A stretch of DNA of 64,000 bases from Lacrimispora sphenoides (GCF_900105215.1 NZ_FOIP01000002.1:1178001-1242000), one strand, 5' to 3'; positions 8,400 to 18,358 are shown, numbered from the stretch's first letter. The notes: a model not told the origin generated them from the letters alone. Made by a program: numbers and translations.

Positions 8400-9947
8400 T
8401 TGTATAGTAAAGTTCATAGTGTGGGTATTAAGGGAGTGGAAGGGGTCCCTATCTTGGTGGAGGCGGATGTCAGTGATGGGCTTCCGGGTTTTTCCATGGT
8501 TGGTTATCTCTCCTCTGAGGTAAGGGAAGCCCAGGATCGTGTAAGAACGGCGTTAAGAAATTCCGGCTTCCGGCTGCCTGCAAGAAAAGTCACTATCAAT
8601 CTCTCCCCGGCCGACATACGCAAGGAGGGAACTGCTTTTGATTTGCCCATTGCGGTGGCCATACTGGCTGCTTCCGGCATGGTTAAACCTGCCGCTTTAC
8701 GCAGTTGTGTGATTTCCGGGGAATTGGGGCTAGATGGAGAAATTAAGCCTGTAAGAGGAGCCCTTTCCATTACTGCCGCTGCAAAAAAGGACGGAAAGAT
8801 CCAGTGTTTTCTTCCCAGAGAGAACGTCAGGGAGGGCTTAGTAATAGAAGGAATAGAAGTTATTGGAGTGGATCATCTGAAAGATTTAACGGATCAGTTA
8901 AACGACCCGGAGAAGCAAAAAACAGGCTCCTATGGAAATGGGGAACTGATGGGGCGGCAGGAAGCTTATGACGTTGATTTTTCAGAGATTGGGGGCCAGC
9001 TTTTTCTTAGACGGGCCACAGAAGTGGCAGTGGCAGGTATGCACAACATTCTTTATATCGGCCCTGCAGGGACCGGAAAGACGATGCTTGCGAAGAGGAT
9101 TCCAACGATCATGCCGTCTCTGTCAATGGAGGAGGCCGTGGATATATCAAAGATATACAGTGTATGCGGGCTGCTTTCCAAAGAAGAGCCTTTGGTGGTA
9201 AAAAGGCCCTTCCGAAGCCCTCATCATACCATCAGTCCAACGGCTCTTGCCGGGGGAGGACGAATACCAAAACCAGGCGAGATCTCCCTGGCATCCGGAG
9301 GCGTTCTGTTTCTTGATGAACTACCCGAATTTCAAAGAACTACCATAGAGCTTCTAAGGCAGCCTCTTGAGGAGAGGAAAATAACTGTTACCAGAATATT
9401 CGGTGCCTATGAATTCCCGGCGGACTTTATGATGGCAGCGGCTCTAAATCCCTGTCCCTGCGGCTTTTTCCCGGATCGGACAAGATGCAGATGTTCTGAA
9501 CTGCAGGTACGCAAATATTTAAGCAGGATATCAAAACCTATGTTGGACCGGATCGATATCTGTGCAGAATCCGGGGCCGTCACATACGAAGAACTGCAGG
9601 AGAAAAAAGGCGGTGAATCCTCTGCGGCCATACGGAGACGGATTGAGGACGCAAGAAAGATTCAAAAAAAGCGGTTTAAAGGCTGTGGGATATACTTTAA
9701 CAGTTCCATGAAAAAGCCCCAGATTGAGGAGTCCTGCAGTCTTGGAAACGAGGAGCAGAAGTTTTTAAAGAAGGTATATGAAAATCTGGGACTCAGTGTG
9801 AGAGGCTATGAGAAGATCCTAAAAGTATCAAGAACGATTGCGGATTTAGACGGCTCTGAACGGATAAGAAAAAACCATCTGGCAGAAGCGGTAGGACTGC
9901 GCAGCATGGAAGGGAAATATTGGGGAGGAATTTATGGACGGTCATGA
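8400..9947 (+). CDS. yifB: YifB/ComM-family AAA+ ATPase (Mg-chelatase-like)
   Basis: 515 residues. The TTG at 8400 follows AAGGAGAGG by about 8 bases and gives the conserved family N-terminus (YSKVHSVGIKGVEG). Domains: an N-terminal S5-like fold domain (about 1-170), an AAA+ core with Walker A GPAGTGKT near residue 222 and Walker B VLFLDELPEF near residue 305, a Cys-rich stretch (CPCGFF...CRC) and a C-terminal Mg-chelatase-type domain. ComM in Gram-negatives is a helicase that helps branch migration in transformation. Its pairing with dprA fits a role in DNA uptake or recombination. dprA overlaps its end by 14 bases. Confidence 0.92.
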   Translation: MYSKVHSVGIKGVEGVPILVEADVSDGLPGFSMVGYLSSEVREAQDRVRTALRNSGFRLPARKVTINLSPADIRKEGTAFDLPIAVAILAASGMVKPAALRSCVISGELGLDGEIKPVRGALSITAAAKKDGKIQCFLPRENVREGLVIEGIEVIGVDHLKDLTDQLNDPEKQKTGSYGNGELMGRQEAYDVDFSEIGGQLFLRRATEVAVAGMHNILYIGPAGTGKTMLAKRIPTIMPSLSMEEAVDISKIYSVCGLLSKEEPLVVKRPFRSPHHTISPTALAGGGRIPKPGEISLASGGVLFLDELPEFQRTTIELLRQPLEERKITVTRIFGAYEFPADFMMAAALNPCPCGFFPDRTRCRCSELQVRKYLSRISKPMLDRIDICAESGAVTYEELQEKKGGESSAAIRRRIEDARKIQKKRFKGCGIYFNSSMKKPQIEESCSLGNEEQKFLKKVYENLGLSVRGYEKILKVSRTIADLDGSERIRKNHLAEAVGLRSMEGKYWGGIYGRS

Positions 9948-11034
9948 GGAACGGGAGTATTTATACTGGCTTTGTCATGTTCCCGCTCTGGGAGCGGTAA
10001 AAATAAAACGACTTTATGATTACACCGGAAGCTATAAAGGAATATATAATATAGAAGGAAAAGAACTGGAACAGTCAGGACTTTTAAAACAGACGGAAGC
10101 TTCCATTCTTGAGGAGATGAAACGTAAAAAAGATGCTTGTATAGCAGAGCTGGAAAAGCTGGAAAATAGAGGAATTCATTTTGTTACACCTTATGACATA
10201 GAATATCCGAAACGGCTTCTTTCAATTTATGGATATCCTATGGGAATCTTTTTTAAAGGAAAGCTGCCTGATGATGAAAGGCCGGCGGTTTCCATAATCG
10301 GAGCCCGAAACTGTACGAATTACGGGAAGCAAATGGCATCCTGCCTGGCCAGGGAGCTTTCCAGAGCAGGAATTCAGATCATAAGCGGATTGGCATTGGG
10401 AATTGACGGTGCAGGGCATCAGGGAGCGCTGGAAGCCGGTGGAGACACCTATGGGGTTTTAGGCTGCGGGATCAATATTTGTTATCCTAAGGAGAATTAT
10501 GGATTATATGAACAGATGCCGCTCAGGGGCGGAATCATTACGGAGTTTATGCCGGGTGAGGCGCCAAGACCTTGTAATTTTCCCATGAGGAACCGGATCA
10601 TCAGCGGGTTGTCAGATGGAATTTTAGTTATTGAGGCGCGGGAGAAGAGTGGTTCTCTGATCACGGTAAACTTGGGACTTGAGCAGGGAAAAGAAATTTT
10701 TTCTCTTCCCGGAAGGGTCACAGATCCCTTAAGTGTAGGCTGCAATCGGCTTATTTCAGAAGGCGCAGAAATTTTGTTAGGTCCTGATTCTGTGCTGGAA
10801 TATTTCAAATTGCAGAGTGGTAATATATTAAGAGTTCATGAAAAAAACGTGAACGGACTTGTCAAAAAAGAAAAAATGGTGTATAGTTGCCTAGATTTGC
10901 AACCGAAGAATCTGGAAGAGATTATATCTTTAAGCGGATTGTCTGTCAGTGATTGTTTGAGCACTCTTCTGGAATTAGAGCTCAAAGGCTGTGTTGTACA
11001 GACATCCCATCAATATTATGGTAAGAAACTATAG
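9934..11034 (+). CDS. dprA: DNA processing protein DprA
   Basis: 366 residues with GGAGGA before the ATG. A helical N-terminal domain of about 90 residues is followed by the Rossmann-like DprA core: SIIGARNCTNYGKQMA near residue 120, SGLALGIDGAGHQGAL near 150, and GVLGCGINICYPKEN. A C-terminal winged-helix domain (about 300-366) completes it. DprA loads RecA on incoming single-stranded DNA and protects it during transformation. It sits between yifB and topA with overlaps or very short gaps, so the three are probably co-transcribed. Confidence 0.95.
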   Translation: MDGHEEREYLYWLCHVPALGAVKIKRLYDYTGSYKGIYNIEGKELEQSGLLKQTEASILEEMKRKKDACIAELEKLENRGIHFVTPYDIEYPKRLLSIYGYPMGIFFKGKLPDDERPAVSIIGARNCTNYGKQMASCLARELSRAGIQIISGLALGIDGAGHQGALEAGGDTYGVLGCGINICYPKENYGLYEQMPLRGGIITEFMPGEAPRPCNFPMRNRIISGLSDGILVIEAREKSGSLITVNLGLEQGKEIFSLPGRVTDPLSVGCNRLISEGAEILLGPDSVLEYFKLQSGNILRVHEKNVNGLVKKEKMVYSCLDLQPKNLEEIISLSGLSVSDCLSTLLELELKGCVVQTSHQYYGKKL

Positions 11035-11048
11035 GCGAGGAGTTTGGT

Positions 11049-13118
11049 ATGGCGAACTGTTTAGTAATTGTGGAATCACCGGCAAAGGTAAAAACGATAA
11101 AAAAGTTCCTGGGAGCGAATTATGAAGTGGATGCCTCTAACGGACATGTGAGGGATCTTCCGAAAAGCCAGATGGGAATTGATGTGGAGCATGATTTTGA
11201 TCCCAAATATATAACAATCAGAGGAAAAGGAGATATCCTGGCCAAACTTAGGAAAGAAGTGAAAAAGGCCGATAAGATTTATCTTGCGACTGACCCTGAC
11301 CGGGAAGGAGAAGCGATTTCCTGGCATCTGATGAAGGCTTTAAAGCTGGATGAAGTGAAGGATAAGCAGGTGTACCGGATCAGCTTTAACGAGATTACAA
11401 AGAATGCGATAAAGGCTTCCTTAAAAACCCCGAGAACAATTGATATGGATCTGGTAGATGCCCAGCAGGCCAGAAGGGTTTTGGACCGTATGGTTGGATA
11501 TATGATCAGTCCCCTCCTTTGGGCTAAGGTAAAGAGAGGCTTAAGTGCCGGCAGGGTCCAGTCAGTGGCATTGCGTCTGATCAGTGACCGGGAGGAAGAA
11601 ATCAATGCATTTATTCCGGAAGAGTACTGGAATCTGGAAGCCGTTTTAAAGCAGGAAGGAAGCAAAAAGCCTTTAACCGCAAAATTTTACGGTGATAAAG
11701 ACGGCAAGATTGCCATTGGAAAAAAGGAAGAACTGGATAAGATACTGAAAGGTCTAAAAAATCAGACGTATCAGGTAGAGGAAGTTAAAAATGGAGAAAG
11801 AGTTAAAAAGGCTCCCATACCATTTACTACCAGTACCCTCCAGCAGGAAGCATCTAAGGTACTTAATTTTTCAACCCAGAAGACCATGCGTCTTGCCCAG
11901 CAGCTGTATGAAGGTGTGGAGGTAGCAGGACATGGGACCGTGGGTCTTATCACCTATTTGAGAACCGATTCCACCAGGATCGCAGAGGAAGCAGATACTG
12001 CGGCAAGAGAATATATCGGAAAGCAGTACGGCAGCCAGTACGTAGCAATTGGGGAACAGGCGAAAAAAAGCAATGCAAAGATCCAGGATGCCCACGAGGC
12101 GATCCGTCCTACGGATATTGCCCTTACGCCGGTTATTGTAAAAGAATCCCTGCAGCGGGATTTATTCAGGCTTTACCAGTTGATCTGGAAACGTTTTACA
12201 GCCAGCAGAATGCAGTCTGCCGTTTATGCTACCACTTCAGTCAAAGTGGGGGCAGGAAACTATGTCTTCACACTTTCCGCTTCCAAACTGTCCTTTGATG
12301 GTTTTATGTCCGTATATGTTCAGGAAGATGAAAAGGAAGATAACAATGTATTGCTTGGAAATCTGGAAAAGGGCAGCATCCTTAAACTGGAAAAACTTGA
12401 GAGCGGACAGCATTTCACCCAGCCGCCGGCGCACTTTACGGAGGCCTCCCTTGTAAAGGCTATGGAAGAACAGGGGATAGGACGCCCAAGTACTTATGCT
12501 CCTACCATCACAACCATTATCGCCAGAAGGTATGTGGCAAAGGAAAGTAAAAATCTTTACGTGACGGAGCTTGGTGAAGTAGTTAACAGCATGATGAAGC
12601 AAAGCTTCCCAAGTATCGTGGATATTACGTTCACTGCCAATTTGGAGTACCTTCTTGATAAAGTGGGAGATGGGTCTGTTCCATGGAAGACTGTTGTGAA
12701 AAACTTCTATCCGGATTTAAAAGAAGCGGTAGACAAAGCTCTTGTGGAATTGGAATCTGTGACCATCGCTGATGAAGTGACGGATGAGATTTGCGAAGTG
12801 TGCGGACGGAACATGGTTATAAAGTACGGTCCTCATGGCAAATTCCTGGCTTGTCCCGGATTTCCGGAATGCAAGAATACAAAGCCTTATCTTGAAAAAG
12901 TCGGTGTACCTTGTCCGAAATGCGGAAAAGAGGTAGTAATAAAGAAAACCAAAAAGGGCAGAATTTATTATGGCTGTGAGGCAAATCCTGAGTGTGATTT
13001 CATGTCCTGGCAGAAGCCTTCTACCAAAGCCTGTCCAAAGTGCGGTGCTTATATGGTTGAAAAGGGAAACAAATTACTATGCTCAAATGAGCAATGTGGA
13101 TATAGCGCTGACAAATAG
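11049..13118 (+). CDS. topA: DNA topoisomerase I (type IA)
   Basis: 689 residues. The TOPRIM domain starts at once (CLVIVESPAKVKTIKKFLG), with the acidic DPDREGEA motif near residue 80. The catalytic tyrosine is Tyr303 in the motif TYLRTDSTR. The C-terminus carries three Cys4 zinc-ribbon modules (CEVCGRNM...C, CPKCGKEV...C, CPKCGAYM...C). The enzyme relaxes negative supercoils. It begins 14 bases after dprA. Length and motif order are normal for Firmicutes. Confidence 0.97.
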   Translation: MANCLVIVESPAKVKTIKKFLGANYEVDASNGHVRDLPKSQMGIDVEHDFDPKYITIRGKGDILAKLRKEVKKADKIYLATDPDREGEAISWHLMKALKLDEVKDKQVYRISFNEITKNAIKASLKTPRTIDMDLVDAQQARRVLDRMVGYMISPLLWAKVKRGLSAGRVQSVALRLISDREEEINAFIPEEYWNLEAVLKQEGSKKPLTAKFYGDKDGKIAIGKKEELDKILKGLKNQTYQVEEVKNGERVKKAPIPFTTSTLQQEASKVLNFSTQKTMRLAQQLYEGVEVAGHGTVGLITYLRTDSTRIAEEADTAAREYIGKQYGSQYVAIGEQAKKSNAKIQDAHEAIRPTDIALTPVIVKESLQRDLFRLYQLIWKRFTASRMQSAVYATTSVKVGAGNYVFTLSASKLSFDGFMSVYVQEDEKEDNNVLLGNLEKGSILKLEKLESGQHFTQPPAHFTEASLVKAMEEQGIGRPSTYAPTITTIIARRYVAKESKNLYVTELGEVVNSMMKQSFPSIVDITFTANLEYLLDKVGDGSVPWKTVVKNFYPDLKEAVDKALVELESVTIADEVTDEICEVCGRNMVIKYGPHGKFLACPGFPECKNTKPYLEKVGVPCPKCGKEVVIKKTKKGRIYYGCEANPECDFMSWQKPSTKACPKCGAYMVEKGNKLLCSNEQCGYSADK

Positions 13119-13163
13119 GAAAAAGAATAATTATTAAGAAAATCGAAAATCTTCAAAAAACTA

Positions 13164-13192
13164 TTGTTATTTGAAAATAATAATGTTAATAT
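13164..13192 (+). promoter_or_regulatory. Promoter of codY
   Basis: TTGTTA (13164-13169), 17 bases, TAATAT (13187-13192) is a plausible sigma-A promoter in an AT-rich gap after topA. The ribosome site AAGGAGG follows at 13234-13240. I do not see a clear CodY box here. Confidence 0.5.
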
Positions 13193-13250
13193 TTAATCAT
13201 TAGAGGTGTATTTTAGTTTTTCACATAAATTCTTAAGGAGGTTTTCGGCT

Positions 13251-14066
13251 ATGAGCGTACAGTTGTTGGACAAAACTAGAAAAATTAACAAATTATTGCA
13301 TAACAATAATTCGCATAAGGTTGTATTTAACGATATCTGTGAAGTGCTGACCGAGATCCTGAATTCGAATATTCTTGTGATCAGCAAGAAGGGAAAGGTG
13401 CTGGGCATAGGTCTGACACCGGACATCGAGGAGATTCAGGAGCTGATCGCGGACCAGGTTGGCGGTTATGTTGATACCATGTTAAATGAGCGTTTGCTCA
13501 GTATATTATCAACAAAGGAGAACGTTAATCTGGAAACGCTGGGTTTCACTGGTGACAATATCAGAAAATACCAAGCTATCATCACACCGATTGATATTGC
13601 AGGGGAAAGATTAGGAACCCTGTTCATTTATAAATCCGATTCTCAATACGATATCGATGACATCATTTTAAGTGAATATGGCACCACCGTGGTAGGACTT
13701 GAAATGATGCGGTCGGTTAATGAAGAGAATGCGGAGGAGACCAGAAAAGTGCAGATTGTTAAATCTGCAATCAGCACCTTATCTTTTTCCGAATTAGAGG
13801 CCATTACTCATATCTTTGAGGAATTGGATGGCAATGAGGGCATCCTGGTAGCCAGCAAGATCGCTGACCGAGTAGGGATTACCCGTTCTGTCATTGTCAA
13901 TGCCCTTCGTAAGTTTGAAAGTGCCGGAGTGATTGAATCCAGGTCCTCTGGTATGAAGGGAACTTATATTAAGGTACTGAACGATGTGGTGTTTGATGAA
14001 TTGAAAGTCATAAAGGCCGGAACCATAAAAAATATACCGGAGCGCCGGGAAATTAAAGATATGTAA
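13251..14066 (+). CDS. codY: GTP-sensing pleiotropic repressor CodY
   Basis: 271 residues from the ATG at 13251, which follows AAGGAGG by 10 bases. Codons in frame upstream give a sequence not found in the family. The N-terminal GAF domain (about 1-150) binds branched-chain amino acids. The C-terminal winged helix-turn-helix (ASKIADRVGITRSVIVNALRK near residue 205) is nearly invariant in CodY. It senses GTP and Ile/Val/Leu and represses amino-acid and peptide uptake genes. The peptide transporter at 16370-24035 is a likely target by analogy; I found no clear CodY box there. Confidence 0.96.
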   Translation: MSVQLLDKTRKINKLLHNNNSHKVVFNDICEVLTEILNSNILVISKKGKVLGIGLTPDIEEIQELIADQVGGYVDTMLNERLLSILSTKENVNLETLGFTGDNIRKYQAIITPIDIAGERLGTLFIYKSDSQYDIDDIILSEYGTTVVGLEMMRSVNEENAEETRKVQIVKSAISTLSFSELEAITHIFEELDGNEGILVASKIADRVGITRSVIVNALRKFESAGVIESRSSGMKGTYIKVLNDVVFDELKVIKAGTIKNIPERREIKDM

Positions 14067-14086
14067 AGCCATTGTCAGGAGAAAAA

Positions 14087-14114
14087 GGAGCAGAGTGAAA
14101 AACTGCTCTTTTTT
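14087..14114 (+). terminator. Terminator of codY
   Basis: GAGCAG pairs with CTGCTC across an 8-base loop; the A-tract before it and the TTTTTT after it extend the stem. It lies 20 bases after the codY stop. Confidence 0.8.
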
Positions 14115-14247
14115 ATATGGAAGGTTAATGAAAAACGTTCAGATTTGAATTTATGTCTGACTAATATGCTTTCATATCCAGTTGTTTCATCTGTACACAA
14201 AATATGGTAGGACATGTTTAATTTGAACACAAAATGTAAAAAAATAC

Positions 14248-14276
14248 TTGCATCGTGTAAAAAGATATGCTATACT
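14248..14276 (+). promoter_or_regulatory. Promoter of rpsB, followed by a structured leader
   Basis: TTGCAT (14248-14253), 17 bases, TATACT (14271-14276). The 5' leader of about 100 bases up to rpsB is GC-rich and can fold (GGTGCCGG/CCGGTCTCC near 14320). It may hold an r-protein autoregulatory site, but I do not recognise a named leader motif. Confidence 0.65.
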
Positions 14277-14386
14277 GGCTAAGCTGATAAAAAACACGTC
14301 TGCGGATTCCTGAGGAAGGTGCCGGATACCGGTCTCCCCGGAAGCATAAGAAGCGGGCGGAAGTAAAACCAAATGGAGGTAATAAC

Positions 14387-15127
14387 ATGAGCGTTATTTC
14401 AATGAAGCAGCTTTTAGAAGCTGGCGTACACTTCGGTCATCAGACAAGAAGATGGAACCCTAAGATGGCTCCATACATTTACACAGAGAGAAACGGTATC
14501 TATATCATTGATCTGCAGAAGTCTGTTGTAATGGTAGATGATGCTTACAAGGCAGTATCCGATATTGCTGCAGAAGGCGGCAAGATCCTTTTCGTAGGAA
14601 CAAAGAAGCAGGCTCAGGATGCCATCAGATCTGAGGCAGAGCGTTGCGGAATGTATTTTATTAATGAGAGATGGCTTGGCGGTATGCTTACAAACTTTAA
14701 GACAATCCAGTCCAGAGTTGCAAGATTAAAGCAGATTGAGACCATGTCCCAGGACGGCACATTTGATGTTCTTCCTAAGAAAGAAGTTATTGCTCTTAAG
14801 AAAGAGTGGGAGAAATTAGAGAAGAACTTGGGCGGAATCAAGGATATGAAGAAGATTCCGGATGCGATTTTTGTTGTAGATCCAAAGAAAGAAAGAATCT
14901 GCGTTCAGGAAGCTCATACACTGAGAATTCCGTTAATTGGTATCGCTGATACAAACTGTGATCCTGAAGAACTTGATTTCGTGATTCCAGGTAATGATGA
15001 TGCGATAAGAGCCGTTAAGTTAATTGTTGCCAAGATGGCAGACGCAGTAATCGAAGCAAACCAGGGCGAGGCAGTAGCAGAGGAAGCAGAAGCAGCTCAG
15101 GAAACAGAAGAGACTGTAGAGGCTTAA
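14387..15127 (+). CDS. rpsB: 30S ribosomal protein S2
   Basis: 246 residues; TGGAGGT precedes the ATG. The N-terminus ([23 protein letters not shown]) is the standard S2 signature, and [12 protein letters not shown] and [13 protein letters not shown] are further family motifs. The last 25 residues are Glu/Ala-rich, a usual variable tail. S2 joins late to the 30S subunit and helps bind S1-like factors and mRNA. It is paired with tsf, as in most bacteria, but a strong terminator separates the two. Confidence 0.97.
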   Translation: MSVISMKQLLEAGVHFGHQTRRWNPKMAPYIYTERNGIYIIDLQKSVVMVDDAYKAVSDIAAEGGKILFVGTKKQAQDAIRSEAERCGMYFINERWLGGMLTNFKTIQSRVARLKQIETMSQDGTFDVLPKKEVIALKKEWEKLEKNLGGIKDMKKIPDAIFVVDPKKERICVQEAHTLRIPLIGIADTNCDPEELDFVIPGNDDAIRAVKLIVAKMADAVIEANQGEAVAEEAEAAQETEETVEA

Positions 15128-15145
15128 TTATTCAGGCGATTGAAT

Positions 15146-15185
15146 GCTTCGACCTGCTTTGAGAAGCGGGTCGAAGCTTTTTTTA
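15146..15185 (+). terminator. Strong hairpin terminator between rpsB and tsf
   Basis: GCTTCGACCTGCTT pairs with GAAGCGGGTCGAAGC around a 3-base loop, and seven T follow. It should lower read-through into tsf, giving more S2 than EF-Ts or ending the rpsB message. Confidence 0.85.
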
Positions 15186-15315
15186 CTGGAAAAAGGTTCC
15201 TGTGATAATACGGCCTTTGAAAATATCGAAATTGAAATGAACGCCCTGCGGGTATACCTTTATTCCCAAAGAGCATGGGCATTAATAATGAAATCAATTG
15301 ATGGAGGGAAAACAA

Positions 15316-16239
15316 ATGGCAGCAGTTACAGCTGGAATGGTAAAAGAATTAAGAGAGATGACCGGCGCGGGCATGATGGATTGCAAGAAAGCTCTTGCAG
15401 AAACAGACGGTGATATGGACAAAGCAGTAGAGTTCTTAAGAGAAAAAGGACTTGCAGCTGCTTCTAAGAAGGCAGGAAGAATTGCAGCAGAAGGTATCGT
15501 TACCACGGTTGTATCAGAAGACGGAAAATCTGCAGCAATCGTTGAAGTAAACAGTGAGACAGACTTTGTTGCAAAGAACGCTCAGTTCCAGACTTATGTT
15601 GCTGATGTTGCAACTCAGGTGCTTACTTCCCAGGCAACAGATATGGAAGGATTCCTTGCAGAGACCTGGACACAGGACAACTCCTTAACCGTTGCTCAGG
15701 CATTATCCAGCCAGATCGCTGTGATTGGGGAAAATATGAACATCAGAAGATATGAGAAGATCGTTACCGAAGGAGTCGTTGTTGATTACATCCACGGCGG
15801 CGGAAGAATCGGTGTTTTGATTGAAGCTGATGCAGAAGTAGTGAATGATACGGTAAAGGAAGCTTTAAAGAATATTGCCATGCAGATCGCTGCATTAACA
15901 CCAAAGTATGTGAAGAGAGATGAAATTCCTCAGGATTTCATTGATCATGAGATGGAAATCTTAAAGGTTCAGGCTAAGAATGAGAATCCGGATAAGCCAG
16001 ATAACATTCTTGAGAAGATGATTGTAGGTCGTTTAAACAAAGAATTAAAAGAATTCTGTCTGGTAGATCAGGCTTATGTAAAAGATGGAGATTTAACTGT
16101 TGGAAAGTACTTGGAGCAGGTTTCCAAGGAAGTTGGCGGTAAGGTAGATGTGAAAAAGTTCGTACGCTTTGAGACTGGTGAAGGTCTTGAAAAGAAGGAA
16201 GAGAACTTTGCAGAAGAAGTTGCTAGGCAGATGCAGTAA
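15316..16239 (+). CDS. tsf: Elongation factor Ts
   Basis: 307 residues from the ATG at 15316, 9 bases after GGAGG; an in-frame ATG at 15298 lies before that site and is rejected. The N-terminal UBA-like domain (VKELREMTGAGMMDCKKAL) and the TDF motif (ETDFVAKNAQF near residue 80) that contacts EF-Tu are intact. EF-Ts exchanges GDP for GTP on EF-Tu. Own terminator at 16263. Confidence 0.97.
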   Translation: MAAVTAGMVKELREMTGAGMMDCKKALAETDGDMDKAVEFLREKGLAAASKKAGRIAAEGIVTTVVSEDGKSAAIVEVNSETDFVAKNAQFQTYVADVATQVLTSQATDMEGFLAETWTQDNSLTVAQALSSQIAVIGENMNIRRYEKIVTEGVVVDYIHGGGRIGVLIEADAEVVNDTVKEALKNIAMQIAALTPKYVKRDEIPQDFIDHEMEILKVQAKNENPDKPDNILEKMIVGRLNKELKEFCLVDQAYVKDGDLTVGKYLEQVSKEVGGKVDVKKFVRFETGEGLEKKEENFAEEVARQMQ

Positions 16240-16262
16240 TCTTGTAACAGGATTCTGGGGGG

Positions 16263-16294
16263 AATCCCATGGGTATCCATGGGATTTTTCTTTT
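16263..16294 (+). terminator. Terminator of tsf
   Basis: AATCCCATGG and CCATGGGATT form a perfect 10-base stem with a GTAT loop, then TTTCTTTT. Confidence 0.88.
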
Positions 16295-16301
16295 AAAACA
16301 G

Positions 16302-16343
16302 TGTCCGTTTACCATTGACAAATGTTTCCATAACTGACGGACA
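16302..16343 (+). promoter_or_regulatory. Inverted repeat ahead of the opp operon
   Basis: TGTCCGT (16302-16308) and ACGGACA (16337-16343) are a perfect 7-base inverted repeat enclosing a TTGACA (16315-16320). No good -10 box sits 17 bases after this -35-like element, so the promoter is uncertain. The repeat could be an operator or a leader stem. Confidence 0.3.
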
Positions 16344-16369
16344 TCACTATACCAAAGGAGTTGAGGAAA

Positions 16370-17287
16370 GTGGCTAAATATATTTTAAAGCGTATCGCTA
16401 TGGCGATCGTAACCATCTTTGCTGTTGCAACGGTTACTTTCTTTGTCATGAATATGGTGCCAGGCGGCCCCTTCATGTCAGAGAAGGCCATCAGCCCACA
16501 GGCCCAGGCGGCCCTTAATGAAAAGTACGGCCTGGACAAACCGTTAGGCGAACAGTATATCACCTATATGAAGGATTTGCTTCACGGCAATTTAGGATTA
16601 AGCGTAAAACAGCGCGGCCGTACGGTGAACATGATCATTGAAACAAAATTTCCTGTATCTGCAAGGATCGGCGGAATGGCAATTCTGACCGCTGTTCTTG
16701 TTGGAGTTCCATTAGGCAGTATTGCTGCATTCAAGCGCGGAACCGCAGTTGATAATATTATCATTATCTTCAGTACATGCGGAATCGCAGTACCGAGTTT
16801 TGTTGTCTGTACTATATTAATGTATATTTTGAGCTTAAAGCTGGGACTTTTGCCTACGTTTGGACTTGCGTCGTGGAAAAACTACATTATGCCTGTCATG
16901 GCTCTTTCATTTTATCCGTCCTCTTATATCGCACGTCTGATGCGTTCTTCCATGTTGGATGTTATGGGACAGGATTACATGAGAACAGCCCGTGCCAAAG
17001 GGCTTTCCCAGATGGTCAGCATCTTTAAGCATGCACTTCGTAACGCCATTCTTCCGGTTGTTACATATTTAGGACCGCTTTTGGCCTATACCGTAACAGG
17101 AAGTTTTATTGTTGAAAAGATATTTACGATTCCGGGCCTGGGATCTGAATTCATCGGTTCCATTACAGGACGTGACTATCCTCTTATCATGGGTACTACG
17201 ATCTTCCTTGCTACTTTAATGGTTATCATGAATGTGTTGGTCGACGTTGCTTATAAATTCATCGATCCGCGAATTAATCTGAAGTAA
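16370..17287 (+). CDS. oppB: Oligopeptide ABC transporter permease OppB
   Basis: 305 residues from the GTG at 16370, 9 bases after AAAGGAG; the in-frame TTG at 16361 touches that motif and is rejected. It has six membrane helices and the binding-protein-dependent permease signature near residues 200-230 (DYMRTARAKGLSQMVSIFKHALRN), where the EAA-type loop meets the ATPase. It forms the channel with OppC. It opens the operon oppB-C-D-F, with the gene for the binding protein after that. Confidence 0.93.
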   Translation: MAKYILKRIAMAIVTIFAVATVTFFVMNMVPGGPFMSEKAISPQAQAALNEKYGLDKPLGEQYITYMKDLLHGNLGLSVKQRGRTVNMIIETKFPVSARIGGMAILTAVLVGVPLGSIAAFKRGTAVDNIIIIFSTCGIAVPSFVVCTILMYILSLKLGLLPTFGLASWKNYIMPVMALSFYPSSYIARLMRSSMLDVMGQDYMRTARAKGLSQMVSIFKHALRNAILPVVTYLGPLLAYTVTGSFIVEKIFTIPGLGSEFIGSITGRDYPLIMGTTIFLATLMVIMNVLVDVAYKFIDPRINLK

Positions 17288-17303
17288 GGGAAAGGAGAAA
17301 GAA

Positions 17304-18344
17304 ATGCCAAAGAATAAATTATCATTACAGCTAAATGTAGAAGACTTTCTCCCGGCAAGTGATGCAGAAAAAGAAAGCCTGACAGTCATGCGTAAGAGCG
17401 TTGGATTTTGGAAGGATGGAATCAGACGCCTTAAAAAGAATAAGATTTCAATGATCAGCCTTGCTATTATCATTGTTGTATTTATTTTGTCCTTTTTAGT
17501 CCCTCAATTCTACCCATATAGGTATGAACAGCAGATCCGTGGAAGTGAAAATCTTGCTCCCATGCAGTATTCTGAAAAAGAACTGACTGCTATAGAATCG
17601 GGAGAGAAAGTATTTCCTCATATTTTAGGAACGGATAACCTGGGTCGTGACTATGCGGTCCGTGTCATGATGGGAAGCCGTGTTTCCCTGATGGTCGGTC
17701 TGATCGCTTCCTGTATCATTTTACTCATCGGATCCCTTTACGGTTCCGTCGCAGGCTTCTTCGGCGGCTGGGTGGATATGATTATGATGCGTATTGTAGA
17801 TATGATTTATACAGTACCAGATATTTTGATTATCGTATTGCTTTCCGTTGCATTTGACCAACCGCTAAAAGCCTTGTCTCAAAGGCCCGGTTTTCAGTGG
17901 ATCCAGGTCATCGGTGTTAACTTAATCAGTATCTTTGTTGTATTTGCCCTGCTTTATTGGGTAGGTATGGCACGTATCGTACGAAGCCAGATCCTGATTT
18001 TAAAGGAGCAGGAATATGTAACTGCGGCAAGAGCCCTTGGAGCATCCAGCGGTCATATCATTAAGAAACATTTGCTTACAAACTGTATAGGTACCTTAAT
18101 TGTTACGACTACGCTGCAGATTCCATCTTCAATTTTTACGGAGAGCTTTTTAAGCTTCCTTGGCCTTGGCGTTGCTGCGCCCATGCCTTCTTTGGGAAGT
18201 CTTGCAAGCGCTGCGTTAAATGGTCTGCAAAGTTATCCGCACCGTTTGTTTGCACCGGCTCTTATGATTTCTATCATTATTCTAAGTTTCAACCTGTTGG
18301 GCGATGGTCTGCGTGACGCATTCGATCCAAAGCTGAAAGATTAA
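17304..18344 (+). CDS. oppC: Oligopeptide ABC transporter permease OppC
   Basis: 346 residues, 16 bases after oppB with AAAGGAG upstream. An N-terminal cytoplasmic stretch of about 45 residues precedes six membrane helices. LGTDNLGRDYAVRVMMGSR near residue 110 and the EAA loop EYVTAARALGASSGHIIKKH near residue 240 are typical of OppC/DppC. It pairs with OppB. Confidence 0.93.
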   Translation: MPKNKLSLQLNVEDFLPASDAEKESLTVMRKSVGFWKDGIRRLKKNKISMISLAIIIVVFILSFLVPQFYPYRYEQQIRGSENLAPMQYSEKELTAIESGEKVFPHILGTDNLGRDYAVRVMMGSRVSLMVGLIASCIILLIGSLYGSVAGFFGGWVDMIMMRIVDMIYTVPDILIIVLLSVAFDQPLKALSQRPGFQWIQVIGVNLISIFVVFALLYWVGMARIVRSQILILKEQEYVTAARALGASSGHIIKKHLLTNCIGTLIVTTTLQIPSSIFTESFLSFLGLGVAAPMPSLGSLASAALNGLQSYPHRLFAPALMISIIILSFNLLGDGLRDAFDPKLKD

Positions 18345-18358
18345 GGAGGAGAGATTCG

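Noticed and set aside
8225..8407. 60-codon plus-strand frame before yifB
   Set aside because: It has no ribosome site, its product has no recognisable pattern, and it overlaps stem-loops and the yifB ribosome site.
13206..13250. N-terminal extension of CodY
   Set aside because: The AAGGAGG at 13234 fits only the ATG at 13251, and the product from there begins as known CodY proteins do.
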